Source: an uncultured Clostridia bacterium
GTDB lineage: Bacteria > Bacillota > Clostridia > Christensenellales > Borkfalkiaceae
Assembly (NCBI GenBank): GCA_934254725.1
Contig: CAKQLR010000014.1
Coordinates: forward strand, 1 to 42,224
Direction of reading: 5' to 3'
DNA length: 42,224 nt
Part shown: positions 22,234 through 30,800 of the stretch, one piece after another
How the letters are laid out: every line of letters starts with the position of its first letter
Position numbering within the stretch: the stretch's first letter is position 1
The notes under the pieces: generated by a model
Databases searched by the model: none
What the model saw: the letters and a program-made list of their open reading frames with translations, nothing else
What the model was told of the DNA's origin: nothing
Made by a program: the position numbers and the translations under genes

Positions 22234-23598
22234 ATGAACAAACTATTTACAAAAATTCTTACACTTGCAATCGCTGTAGTTATGATGTTTTGCTTTGCTT
22301 CCTGCGGGAGCGACAATACCGATAGCGGAAGCAGCGACAACGGTGAAACGAACGTTACTTTAAAAGTTCAATCGGCGGCTCCGCTTAAACAGAACTATGC
22401 GGCGCTTCTCAAGAGCGAAAAAGAAGGTTCGCAGCTTTACAACCAGGCGTTGTTCACCAAGAAGCTTCTCGACGGCTTCAAGGCTAAAGCGCCCAACGTA
22501 AAGGTACAGTTTATAGAAGACGGCTGGGGTGACGCGCTCTATCAGAAACAACAGCTCTATATCCGTGACGCGAACAGCGGCGGCAAGATGGCTGTTGATA
22601 TCATGATAGGCGAAGGCTATATGAGCTATTTTGCTGAGAACAACGTTTTCGCGGAACTCGATAAAACCAAATTCTCCAACGTAGTAGAAGGCGCTTATGC
22701 AGATACCGTTGTAGGCGGCAAGATGTATGCAGTACCTATGTGTACCGGTATTTTCGGTTTGCAGTACAACGTGACTATTCTTCAGGAAGCGGGCATAGAA
22801 GAATCCAAATACGTACCCGCTACCTGGGCAGAACTTCTTGAAAACTGCAAAAAGGTATCCGAATACGCTACGGCAAACAAAAAAGCTTACGGCGGAATAA
22901 TGCTTAACAACGTTTCCGGTATGTCCAGTGCATTCCGTGCGTTGCCGTTTATGCGTCAGGCAGGCGGCGACTTCCTCGATGAGAGCGGAAATCTCGCTAT
23001 AGCAAGCGATGAAAACGTCAAGGCGTTTACGTACCTTCGTAACCTTGCTAAATACGCTTACAAAGATTCTTTAACCACGGAAAACGAAGATACTTTGCAG
23101 AACTACTTCATCAATAAGGGTTATGCCGCTTATATGATAGAAGGTCAGTGGTCCATGGCGGGCGCAGGCGAAAACATTAAGAGTGCCGCATTACCCGTTG
23201 CAGACGCAGACAGCAACGAAAAGGGTAACTGCTACGTAGGTAACGTTCTTTTCGGTATAACCAGACAGTCTACTCACTACAAAGAAGCCGAGGCTTTCCT
23301 CGAATACCTCACCAGCGCGGAAGTACAGAACTGGTTCTATGAACTCGACGGCAGACTTCCCGTAAACAAAGAAACTCTTTCGAGCGAAGAAATCAGAACT
23401 GTTTATCCGAACATCAATCCTTATATAGACGCGCTTCTGGAAGGCGGCTTCCACGGCGGACTTCCTTGCTTCACAAAGAATGCAACGGACGCATGGACTA
23501 AATGGGGTACTTTCTACAAGAGCGTTCTTACCGGCGATGCAAACATAAAAAAGCTTGCCGAAGATGCTCAGACAGAAATTGCGAATAAGATAAAATAA
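22234..23598 (+). CDS. ABC transporter sugar-binding lipoprotein
   Basis: 454 residues. The lipobox FASC (Cys24) follows a typical signal peptide, so it is anchored to the outer face of the membrane. The mature protein is an extracellular solute-binding protein of the carbohydrate family 1 type: GYMSYFAENNVFAELD, MYAVPMCTGIFGLQYN, the hinge segment ATWAELLENCKKVSEYA, and AYMIEGQWSMAGAGEN. It delivers a sugar or oligosaccharide to the two permeases that follow. ATG 22234 has AAGGAGAG 5 nt upstream; the open frame extends 21 codons earlier but inside the structured leader. The substrate cannot be read; linkage to a GH38 alpha-mannosidase suggests a mannose-containing oligosaccharide (inference). 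Confidence 0.94.
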   Translation: MNKLFTKILTLAIAVVMMFCFASCGSDNTDSGSSDNGETNVTLKVQSAAPLKQNYAALLKSEKEGSQLYNQALFTKKLLDGFKAKAPNVKVQFIEDGWGDALYQKQQLYIRDANSGGKMAVDIMIGEGYMSYFAENNVFAELDKTKFSNVVEGAYADTVVGGKMYAVPMCTGIFGLQYNVTILQEAGIEESKYVPATWAELLENCKKVSEYATANKKAYGGIMLNNVSGMSSAFRALPFMRQAGGDFLDESGNLAIASDENVKAFTYLRNLAKYAYKDSLTTENEDTLQNYFINKGYAAYMIEGQWSMAGAGENIKSAALPVADADSNEKGNCYVGNVLFGITRQSTHYKEAEAFLEYLTSAEVQNWFYELDGRLPVNKETLSSEEIRTVYPNINPYIDALLEGGFHGGLPCFTKNATDAWTKWGTFYKSVLTGDANIKKLAEDAQTEIANKIK

Positions 23599-23615
23599 TG
23601 ATTCGCATGAATAAC

Positions 23616-23648
23616 GCGCCGCAATCCTGCTTGCAGGACAAGCGGCGC
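23616..23648 (+). promoter_or_regulatory. Intercistronic hairpin between binding-protein and permease genes
   Basis: GCGCCGC (23616-23622) pairs with GCGGCGC (23642-23648) and an inner CCTGC/GCAGG stem stacks within it. Rightward it is followed by A, not T, so it is not a terminator. Such hairpins often protect the 3' end of binding-protein mRNA so that it is made in excess of the permeases. Confidence 0.65.
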
Positions 23649-23654
23649 AAAAAA

Positions 23655-24524
23655 ATGGGAAAAAGAGAAAAAGCCGATAACCTTCGCGGGTGGGCGGTTC
23701 TGGGACCGTTGATTTTATATCACGCGGTTTTCGGGCTTGTCCCGCTTGCGATAGTGCTTTATTACAGTCTGTTCGAGGACGATCTCTTCCTCGGTAAAAC
23801 GTATGTGGGGCTTCAGAATTTCATAACGTTTTTCACGGATAAGGAATACTACACCCTTCTTTTCGATACCCTTCTTATAGCCGTTTTTACAATCGGATTA
23901 AGTATTGTTTTCGGGCTTTTGCTCGCAAAACTAATGACGAGCAATATAAAGGGTAAAGGTTTTTACAGAACGGTTTATTATTTGCCGGTAGTAATCTCCA
24001 TGGCGGTAATCGCACAGATAGCAAACGTATGGCTCGAATACAATAACGGCACGGTGAACAATCTCATCGTCGGTTTAGGCGGGCAGAAAATAATGTGGAA
24101 GGACAGCACTTTCTGGATGTACTTCTGGATTATCGTGATATGCGTTTGGAAAGGTCTCGGCGCGACGGTCATTCTTTTTGTCGCGGGGTTATCCGGTATT
24201 TCCACGGAAATATACGAGGCGGCGGACGTTGACGGCGCGAATAAGTTCGTAAAGTTCTTCAAAATAACGCTTCCGCAGCTCAGACCTATGTTTATATTCG
24301 TTCTTATAACGAGCATAATCGGCGCGTTCAACGTGTTCGAACCCGTTCAGCTTATATCGGCGGGCGGTCCGGACGGTTCCACCAAGGTAGTTTTATACCA
24401 GATTTACGACGAAGCTTTCCAGAACGGCAACTTCGGTATGGGCAGCGCCATTTCCGTTATAGTAATGGTTATTCTGTTTATACTTACGGCAATCAACATG
24501 AAGTTGGGCGAAGCCAAGGATTAG
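23655..24524 (+). CDS. ABC transporter permease 1 (CUT1, MalF/UgpA-like)
   Basis: 289 residues with six membrane helices: AVLGPLILYHAVFGLVPLAIVLYY, LLFDTLLIAVFTIGLSIVFGLLL, VYYLPVVISMAVIAQIANVWL, FWMYFWIIVICVWKGLGATVILFVAG, MFIFVLITSIIGAFNVFEP and ISVIVMVILFILTAI. The EAA loop EIYEAADVDGANKFVKFFKITLPQL is the contact for the ATPase. An ATG at 23598 (overlapping the previous stop as TAATG) would add 19 residues encoded by the hairpin region; I prefer 23655, though neither start has a Shine-Dalgarno. It pairs with the next gene to form the channel. No ATPase is encoded here, as usual when a shared MsmK-type ATPase serves several importers. Confidence 0.93.
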   Translation: MGKREKADNLRGWAVLGPLILYHAVFGLVPLAIVLYYSLFEDDLFLGKTYVGLQNFITFFTDKEYYTLLFDTLLIAVFTIGLSIVFGLLLAKLMTSNIKGKGFYRTVYYLPVVISMAVIAQIANVWLEYNNGTVNNLIVGLGGQKIMWKDSTFWMYFWIIVICVWKGLGATVILFVAGLSGISTEIYEAADVDGANKFVKFFKITLPQLRPMFIFVLITSIIGAFNVFEPVQLISAGGPDGSTKVVLYQIYDEAFQNGNFGMGSAISVIVMVILFILTAINMKLGEAKD

Positions 24525-24534
24525 GAGGGCGTTT

Positions 24535-25428
24535 ATGCAGGTTGTAAAAAAATCGGATAAAATAATCGCTCACGTAATTCTGGCGATAGGCTCGGTAATA
24601 ATGCTGTACCCGTTTATGTTCGCTTTCTTGGGCACCATGGTTTCGGTGGAAGGCTTTTTCGACGTAGGTTTTCTGCCCGTTCCGGAAGATCCGGCGCACT
24701 TGTTTGAAAACCTTTCGAGAATTTTCCACAGAGAGGAGATACTTCCTTCCATAATGCTCACACTGTTAAGGTTCGTATGGTACACCGTTTTCGTAACGGC
24801 GTCCTCCGTGCTTGCGGGCTATGTGTTTTCCAAGCTGAATATTCGTTTCAAGAAATTCGCTTTCTATCTTTTGATGTCCTCCATGATGATACCGGGCGTA
24901 GCTATGCTTGTCCCGCAATTCCTCATGCTCAGCAGGTTCCCGCTTGTGGGCGGCAACAACATTTTAGGTCAGGGCGGAACGGGTTTCAGAAACAGGGCGT
25001 CCATACTCTTCGTTACGGGGCTGTTCTCCGCCTACAATATCTTTTTGGTAAAGCAGGCGCTCGAGGGGATAGGCAACGAATATAAAGAGGCGGCGGAAAT
25101 TGACGGCGCGGGCTTCCTTCGCACGGTATTCTATATCTATATGCCGATGTTGAAGCCGGTTCTCGCGGTAATAGTGATTCAGTTGTTCATAGGACAGTGG
25201 AACGATTATCTGTTCCCGTTCATGTTCCTTTCCGCTTCGGAAGTAACCCGTCCTATCGGCGTGGTATCCGTAATAATTCAGTCGGATTATCTGTACGGAA
25301 GCGGAGGGCTTCAGGATTACCCGCTCGTTATGACGATGGGTATTTTAATGATGATACCGCCCATAGCGGTATATATAGCGTTTCAGAAATATTTCGTCGA
25401 AGGTCTTACCGTCGGCGGGGTTAAATAA
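24535..25428 (+). CDS. ABC transporter permease 2 (CUT1, MalG/UgpE-like)
   Basis: 297 residues, six membrane helices, with the EAA loop EGIGNEYKEAAEIDGAGFLRTVFYIYMPMLKP and the family ending IPPIAVYIAFQKYFVEGLTVGGVK. It has a strong AGGAGG ribosome site 10 nt after the upstream stop, so the pair is translated together. It forms the heterodimeric channel with permease 1. It is followed by 45 nt and the GxGYxYP gene, probably in one transcript. Confidence 0.94.
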   Translation: MQVVKKSDKIIAHVILAIGSVIMLYPFMFAFLGTMVSVEGFFDVGFLPVPEDPAHLFENLSRIFHREEILPSIMLTLLRFVWYTVFVTASSVLAGYVFSKLNIRFKKFAFYLLMSSMMIPGVAMLVPQFLMLSRFPLVGGNNILGQGGTGFRNRASILFVTGLFSAYNIFLVKQALEGIGNEYKEAAEIDGAGFLRTVFYIYMPMLKPVLAVIVIQLFIGQWNDYLFPFMFLSASEVTRPIGVVSVIIQSDYLYGSGGLQDYPLVMTMGILMMIPPIAVYIAFQKYFVEGLTVGGVK

Positions 25429-25473
25429 ACACAGACAAAAATTTTCTTAACAAATAAAAAAAGGAGAGAAAAA

Positions 25474-27855
25474 ATGATGAAAAAAATTCTTGCATTTTTA
25501 CTGTGTGCCGTAATCGGTCTCGGCATGGCTTCCTGTCAAGGGGGAGAACCTGTCGAAAAAGAATACGGTCCTTACAGTCAGGTGTGGAGAGCCAACGAAG
25601 AAGGCGTTGAGCATGATACCGGCGATATGGCTATAGACGACGGTTGGGGCTCTGTTGCCGACGAACAGCCGGGTGCTCTTTGCAGAGTATCCACAAAGAC
25701 TCTTTACAACACGGCTTACACCGCCGCTGCGAGACTTCTCGTAAGCGAAAAAGGCGCAAACAACAAAACGGTTGCCGCTGTGTTAAGGGTTCTCGATCAG
25801 GACGGAAAAGAACTTGGCAGAACGACCGCGAGAGTGTGCGACTTCGAAGCGCCTTTGACTTATAAGGACTTCACGTTTACTTTCGACGCAGGCAAAACGA
25901 CGGAGGCTACTTTTGAAATTTACTGGCCGGGCGCAACTTATGTGCGCGTAAGCGAATTTGGTATTATGAGTAAGACTAAAGCATCCCTTCCCGATTTTAG
26001 CTTAACGGGAAAAGAAATACTCGGTACGGAAATTGCCGAGGACGGCGAAATCGCATTCAACGAAAACGCTTTATATTATTTTGACCTTAACACTTATATG
26101 ACTACCGTTGCGAATGCAGAGGAAGCATACGATATAGCTAACCTCGTTTGCACGCTTCAGGGTCTTGTAAACAGAGACGGACAGAGACTTTTTGTAAGAT
26201 TCCAGCAGCTTAACACGTTTTCGGATGATACGGACGCTTATTGGCTTAACTACTTAAGATCGGAAGGCGGCTGGCTCGAGGGTAAAGAGCTTGTAACCGT
26301 TAAATCGCCCGCAACCCTTTTGAAGGTGTTCGATAAATACTATACCGGTTTTGCCGCTTGGGACGGAAAAGTTCCCGCTACGGTAAACGCGGTTGCTACC
26401 GCTTGCGGCGTAGATAATCTTCTCCCCGTAAGATATTCCACTGTTTCCAACAGTCTTTACTACTATGTAAAGACGGCTGAAGAATTCCAGAACAAACCCG
26501 TTAAACTCGACCTCGGCGATAAATTCACCGGTAAGGGAATGATTTACGGAACGAACATTCAGTCCACCGGCAGCAGAAAGAACGACGTATATCTCTGGGC
26601 AAAACAAGAATATCTCGATACGGAAAAGACCAATTCTCACATGATGGCTTACCACGTTGACGCTTATGCAAGCGATACCGTGTTCGCTCAGTATGTGGAT
26701 TTACAGAATATGTTCCTTTCCAACAGGGATTATTATATAATGAACAAATGCTTCTTCTTCGATCTTTCGCCCATGGCGTTTGAAATTCCCGACGACGATC
26801 CCGATCAGCAGGATTTAGACATCGATTTCGATCTCGGAACTATCGACTTCCAGACGTTCTCCGCGATAATGACCGCGCAGAATAAGTATGCGGAAAATGT
26901 TGACGATACTACTCCTATAGATATAGGCGGCTTCACTCCGTGGCATCTTAAATACACTAAGTTCACCAATCCTACCGCTTCCGGCGAAGTTACCTGCGAA
27001 TGGGAAACCGTATACCAGTTCTCCATTTACAACGCGTACATCAATGCGGACGCTTACGGCTTCACGGCTATGGCAAACGCTTCCATTTACGCTCACTTCC
27101 CGATGAAGGCGCAATACAAACAGAAGGGCAGTAAGGATAAGGATATAAAAGAAGAATTGCCTTCCTCTACCGAAAAGGGCGCTAACTATTTGTTGTTCTT
27201 CATGGGCGACTATGACTCTTCCGCATGGCTCAACACGGCTATGATAGGTGTATGGAATAACTCGAGCAGAGGACAAATTCCTCTTTGCTGGCCGTTCTCC
27301 CTCAATATTTCCAAACGTGCGGGACACGTTATCGATATGATGTACTCTACCGCTACCGAAAACGATTACTTCGTTGCGGGCGATAACGGCGCAGGTTACC
27401 TCAACCCCGAATCCTTCGCAGACACCGCTTCTCAGGGTCTCTACGGCGATCTTGACAGCTGGGCTACGTACAACAAACCTTTATACGAGAAATTCGATAT
27501 AGACTATCAGGGCTTCCTCATAACGAGAAAACCCGCTTCAAAAGAAATCCTCGAATGTTTTGCTAAATTCACCAAGGGCACGGCTGTTAACTTCAACACC
27601 ACCGAAAAGGTTGCCGGTTATGAAACCGTAGTAAGCATTGACTACGAATCCGTCAGCCAGCTCGTTTCGAGGTTCTCCAAGAAGAGCGTAGGCGATGAAA
27701 GCAACTTCGTAAGCGTAAGATTTATTTTAAGAACTCCCGCGGACGTATTAGCTATTTACAACACGCTTACTTCCGAACAGTATCAGGACTACAACTTCAA
27801 AGTAGTTGATCCTTACACGTTCTACGGGCTTTTAGCTCAGCAGAACAACGCATGA
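25474..27855 (+). CDS. GxGYxYP-family surface lipoprotein (putative glycan-active)
   Basis: 793 residues. The lipobox MASC (Cys21) predicts an anchored surface lipoprotein. Residues about 40-170 look like a beta-sandwich (ALCRVSTKTLYNTAYTAAARLLV, ATFEIYWPGATYVRVSEFGI). The main region has ANAEEAYDIANLVCTLQGLVNRDGQRLFVRF and, at 639-645, GAGYLNP, which matches the GxGYxYP signature with Asn in place of Tyr; FFMGDYDSSAWLN lies before it. The family is annotated as putative glycoside hydrolase and is found in polysaccharide loci, but no activity is assigned with certainty. GGAG precedes the ATG, 45 nt after permease 2. It lies 13 nt before the giant surface protein, so the two are almost certainly co-expressed and likely cooperate in binding or cutting the same glycan. 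Identification rests on the motif and context, not a search. Confidence 0.82.
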   Translation: MMKKILAFLLCAVIGLGMASCQGGEPVEKEYGPYSQVWRANEEGVEHDTGDMAIDDGWGSVADEQPGALCRVSTKTLYNTAYTAAARLLVSEKGANNKTVAAVLRVLDQDGKELGRTTARVCDFEAPLTYKDFTFTFDAGKTTEATFEIYWPGATYVRVSEFGIMSKTKASLPDFSLTGKEILGTEIAEDGEIAFNENALYYFDLNTYMTTVANAEEAYDIANLVCTLQGLVNRDGQRLFVRFQQLNTFSDDTDAYWLNYLRSEGGWLEGKELVTVKSPATLLKVFDKYYTGFAAWDGKVPATVNAVATACGVDNLLPVRYSTVSNSLYYYVKTAEEFQNKPVKLDLGDKFTGKGMIYGTNIQSTGSRKNDVYLWAKQEYLDTEKTNSHMMAYHVDAYASDTVFAQYVDLQNMFLSNRDYYIMNKCFFFDLSPMAFEIPDDDPDQQDLDIDFDLGTIDFQTFSAIMTAQNKYAENVDDTTPIDIGGFTPWHLKYTKFTNPTASGEVTCEWETVYQFSIYNAYINADAYGFTAMANASIYAHFPMKAQYKQKGSKDKDIKEELPSSTEKGANYLLFFMGDYDSSAWLNTAMIGVWNNSSRGQIPLCWPFSLNISKRAGHVIDMMYSTATENDYFVAGDNGAGYLNPESFADTASQGLYGDLDSWATYNKPLYEKFDIDYQGFLITRKPASKEILECFAKFTKGTAVNFNTTEKVAGYETVVSIDYESVSQLVSRFSKKSVGDESNFVSVRFILRTPADVLAIYNTLTSEQYQDYNFKVVDPYTFYGLLAQQNNA

Positions 27856-27868
27856 GGAGGGGAAAATA

Positions 27869-30800
27869 ATGAAGAATATAACTAAAAAGATTTTTCTTTC
27901 GATTTTAAGCGTTTTGCTTGCTTTCTCTGTAGGCGCTACGCTTTACGTAAACGTTTCCTATGCGGACGACGGCTATCTGTTTAACGGCAATACGTCGATG
28001 ATAGCTTCCACGTATCAGGGAACGGGCAAAGCAACGTCTGCCACCAAGGACGCTGCTCCCGAAGGTTTAAGCGGAAAGTCTTACGTGTACACCAACGAAA
28101 ACGCATCCGTAACTTTCTCCTATGTTTCTACGGTAAAAAAGAACACCATCGGCGGATATGACGCGGTAAGAATTATCGCTAAATTCGCAACCGATATGGC
28201 TCCCGAAACCCTTCAGTTCGGCGTATTCAATCTTGCCGGCGCATTGGGAGAAGGCGAGAGCCTTAAAAACAGCTGCATAATGGACGCGGCGGGCATCAGA
28301 TGGGAAAAGGGCAGCGGCGTTTCCTCTATTACCGCAGGCTGGAACGTTATAACGCTTCCCCTTGATAAAACCGATGCTTTTGACGGTTTCGCGAGAAACG
28401 GCTATATTATCTCGAATGACGAGAGACAAGAAATCGACTCCTTCGCTATCAGAGCTTTCGGCGGCGGAACAGTGTTCGAAGTAGATATTTACTCGGTAGA
28501 ACTTGTTACTATTTCGGACACCGTTAAACCTGGCGTTAAGGTTTACGGACAGGAAGAAGTAGAAGAACCCGATACTTCGGACGTTACGATTGCTTTCTCT
28601 TCTTTGGGCGGCTTTGGTGAAGGCACCGCAAATATAGCCGGCAAAGAATACAAAACGTATGAGACAAATGGTTGGGCAGGTTTTCTTAACTATATGGTTA
28701 CAGATAAAACCTACAACATTAAAGATATAGCGGATACGGGCAAAGGCGCGCTTTCTCTCCGTCTTTATATAACGGACGAAACCGTTCTCAACGCGTATAA
28801 AAACGCTTCCACGCTCAATATAGACGTTTGTTCGGCAGAAAACTATAACGACGATAATAAATACACGTTTGTTCCGAATAATATTTTCGAAAACCTTAAA
28901 ATAGGTTGGAACAAATTAGTGCTTCCCTTTGCAAAAGCCAACGAAAAGAAAGATATAGACTTTACGACTATCCGTCATTTCAGATTTAACGGCGGCGGAT
29001 TTGCCGCAGGTACAAACACCGTTAAACTTGCGGACTTCAGATTTGTGGTAACCGATTACACCGAAAACACTGTAGTTGACGAAAGCACCGTTATTCCCGC
29101 AGTTAAAAGCTGGGAAGATTTAACAAAGGGTACCGCAGAAATTAACGGTACTAACTATGACACTTACGGTTGCACTGGTTGGGGCGGATTTGCTAAAAAG
29201 CTTATATTCGATAAACCTTACGACGCATCGTTCGTGAACTCCACCGGCAAGGGCGCTTTGGTGATGTACTTCTACATCGAGAACGAAAATCTCCTTGCTC
29301 AATATATCAGCCTCGGCAATGATAATAACTCCTGGAATATCGACGTTTACGGTTCTGACGCTTACAGCGACTCGCTTAAGCTCAGCTATAACATCGGCGG
29401 GATGTTTAAGGATTTCGTTTGCGGTTGGAACAAGATAATTCTTCCGTTCGATAAAGCAGACGAAAAGAACAACATGAATTTTGAAACGATCTGCGCAATC
29501 CGTCTTAATTGTACGGCATTCGGTATAGGTCGCGACAACAACATTGCTGTTGCGGGTCTTACGTTTACCACTACCGATTACACCGAAAAGACGGTTGAAG
29601 GCAAAATAACCGACGTTACGTTCGGTCTTACCGACGCAGGCGAAGGTCTTAACGTTTCCGAGATAACAGTTGGCGATAATACGTTTGACGGCGTTTACGT
29701 GAACGGTTGTGGCGGATACGTAAGAGTTCTTACCCTTGACGAAACTTACGACGTTTTAGCACTCAAAAACAGCGGCAGGGGCGCCCTCGCGTTCAGATTC
29801 TATTTTAAAGACGAAGCCGATCTCAATTATTACAAGTCTGTTACTACCTTTAACTTTGACGTTTGCTCGTCGGATACCTATAGCGACGACCATAAAGCTT
29901 CCTTCAACATTGCAGGTGCGTTCTCTATGTGCGAAGTTGGCTGGAACAGAGTAATCATTCCTCTTTCGGCAGGCGTTATAGACGCAAACGGCAGCGTTGA
30001 CTGGTCCTCTATTAAGAATATAAGAGTAAACGCTTCTCAGGTAGGCGGAACTGCCACGAACACCGGTTTCGGCGATATAAGCGTTATACTTTCCGACGTA
30101 ACCGAACTCACCGTAGAGGGGTACGTTCCCCCCGAACCGGAACCGGGCAACTACAGAGAGCCTTGCGATGTTGACAGCGGTTTGCATATCGAATCCTTTG
30201 ACGAAGCGTTCGGCGACGGCGCTAAAGAAACGGGTACCGGCTTTGTAAAAGAAGGCGCCGCTTCCATGAGACTTACCGGCCAGGGAACAGCAGGCACGGG
30301 CAAAGTGCTCGCTCATACGTTCAATCTTTCCGGTTACGACGCGCTTTCCTTCAACTTATACGTTGACGACGCGGCAACTTTCCTCGCTATGGCTGACGGT
30401 CAGCTCGAACTGACTTCTTCCGGCAGATTTGACGACAATAACGAGTATCATTGGGAACTTAAGAATCTTAAGTTGAAAGACGGCTGGAACTACGTTGTTC
30501 TTTACTTTAAGGACGCGGTTAAATCCGGCGACGTTGATATCACCAAGATCGATTATATGCGGTTCTACTTCGTAGGACTTTCCTCTACAGTAACTACTAT
30601 ATTCGACGATATGCACGTACACAAAACCGAAGGCGCGCTTATCGAAGGATTTGACGGCAGCTTCAGAAACTACGTTGAAAACACCGTAGGTAAAGTAGGC
30701 AACTGCCTTAACATGAGCGGCGACGGTTGGCAGGACAGAGTAAAATATTCCGAACCCGTTGATATTTCCGACGCAGACAAAATCGCTATGTGGGTTAACT

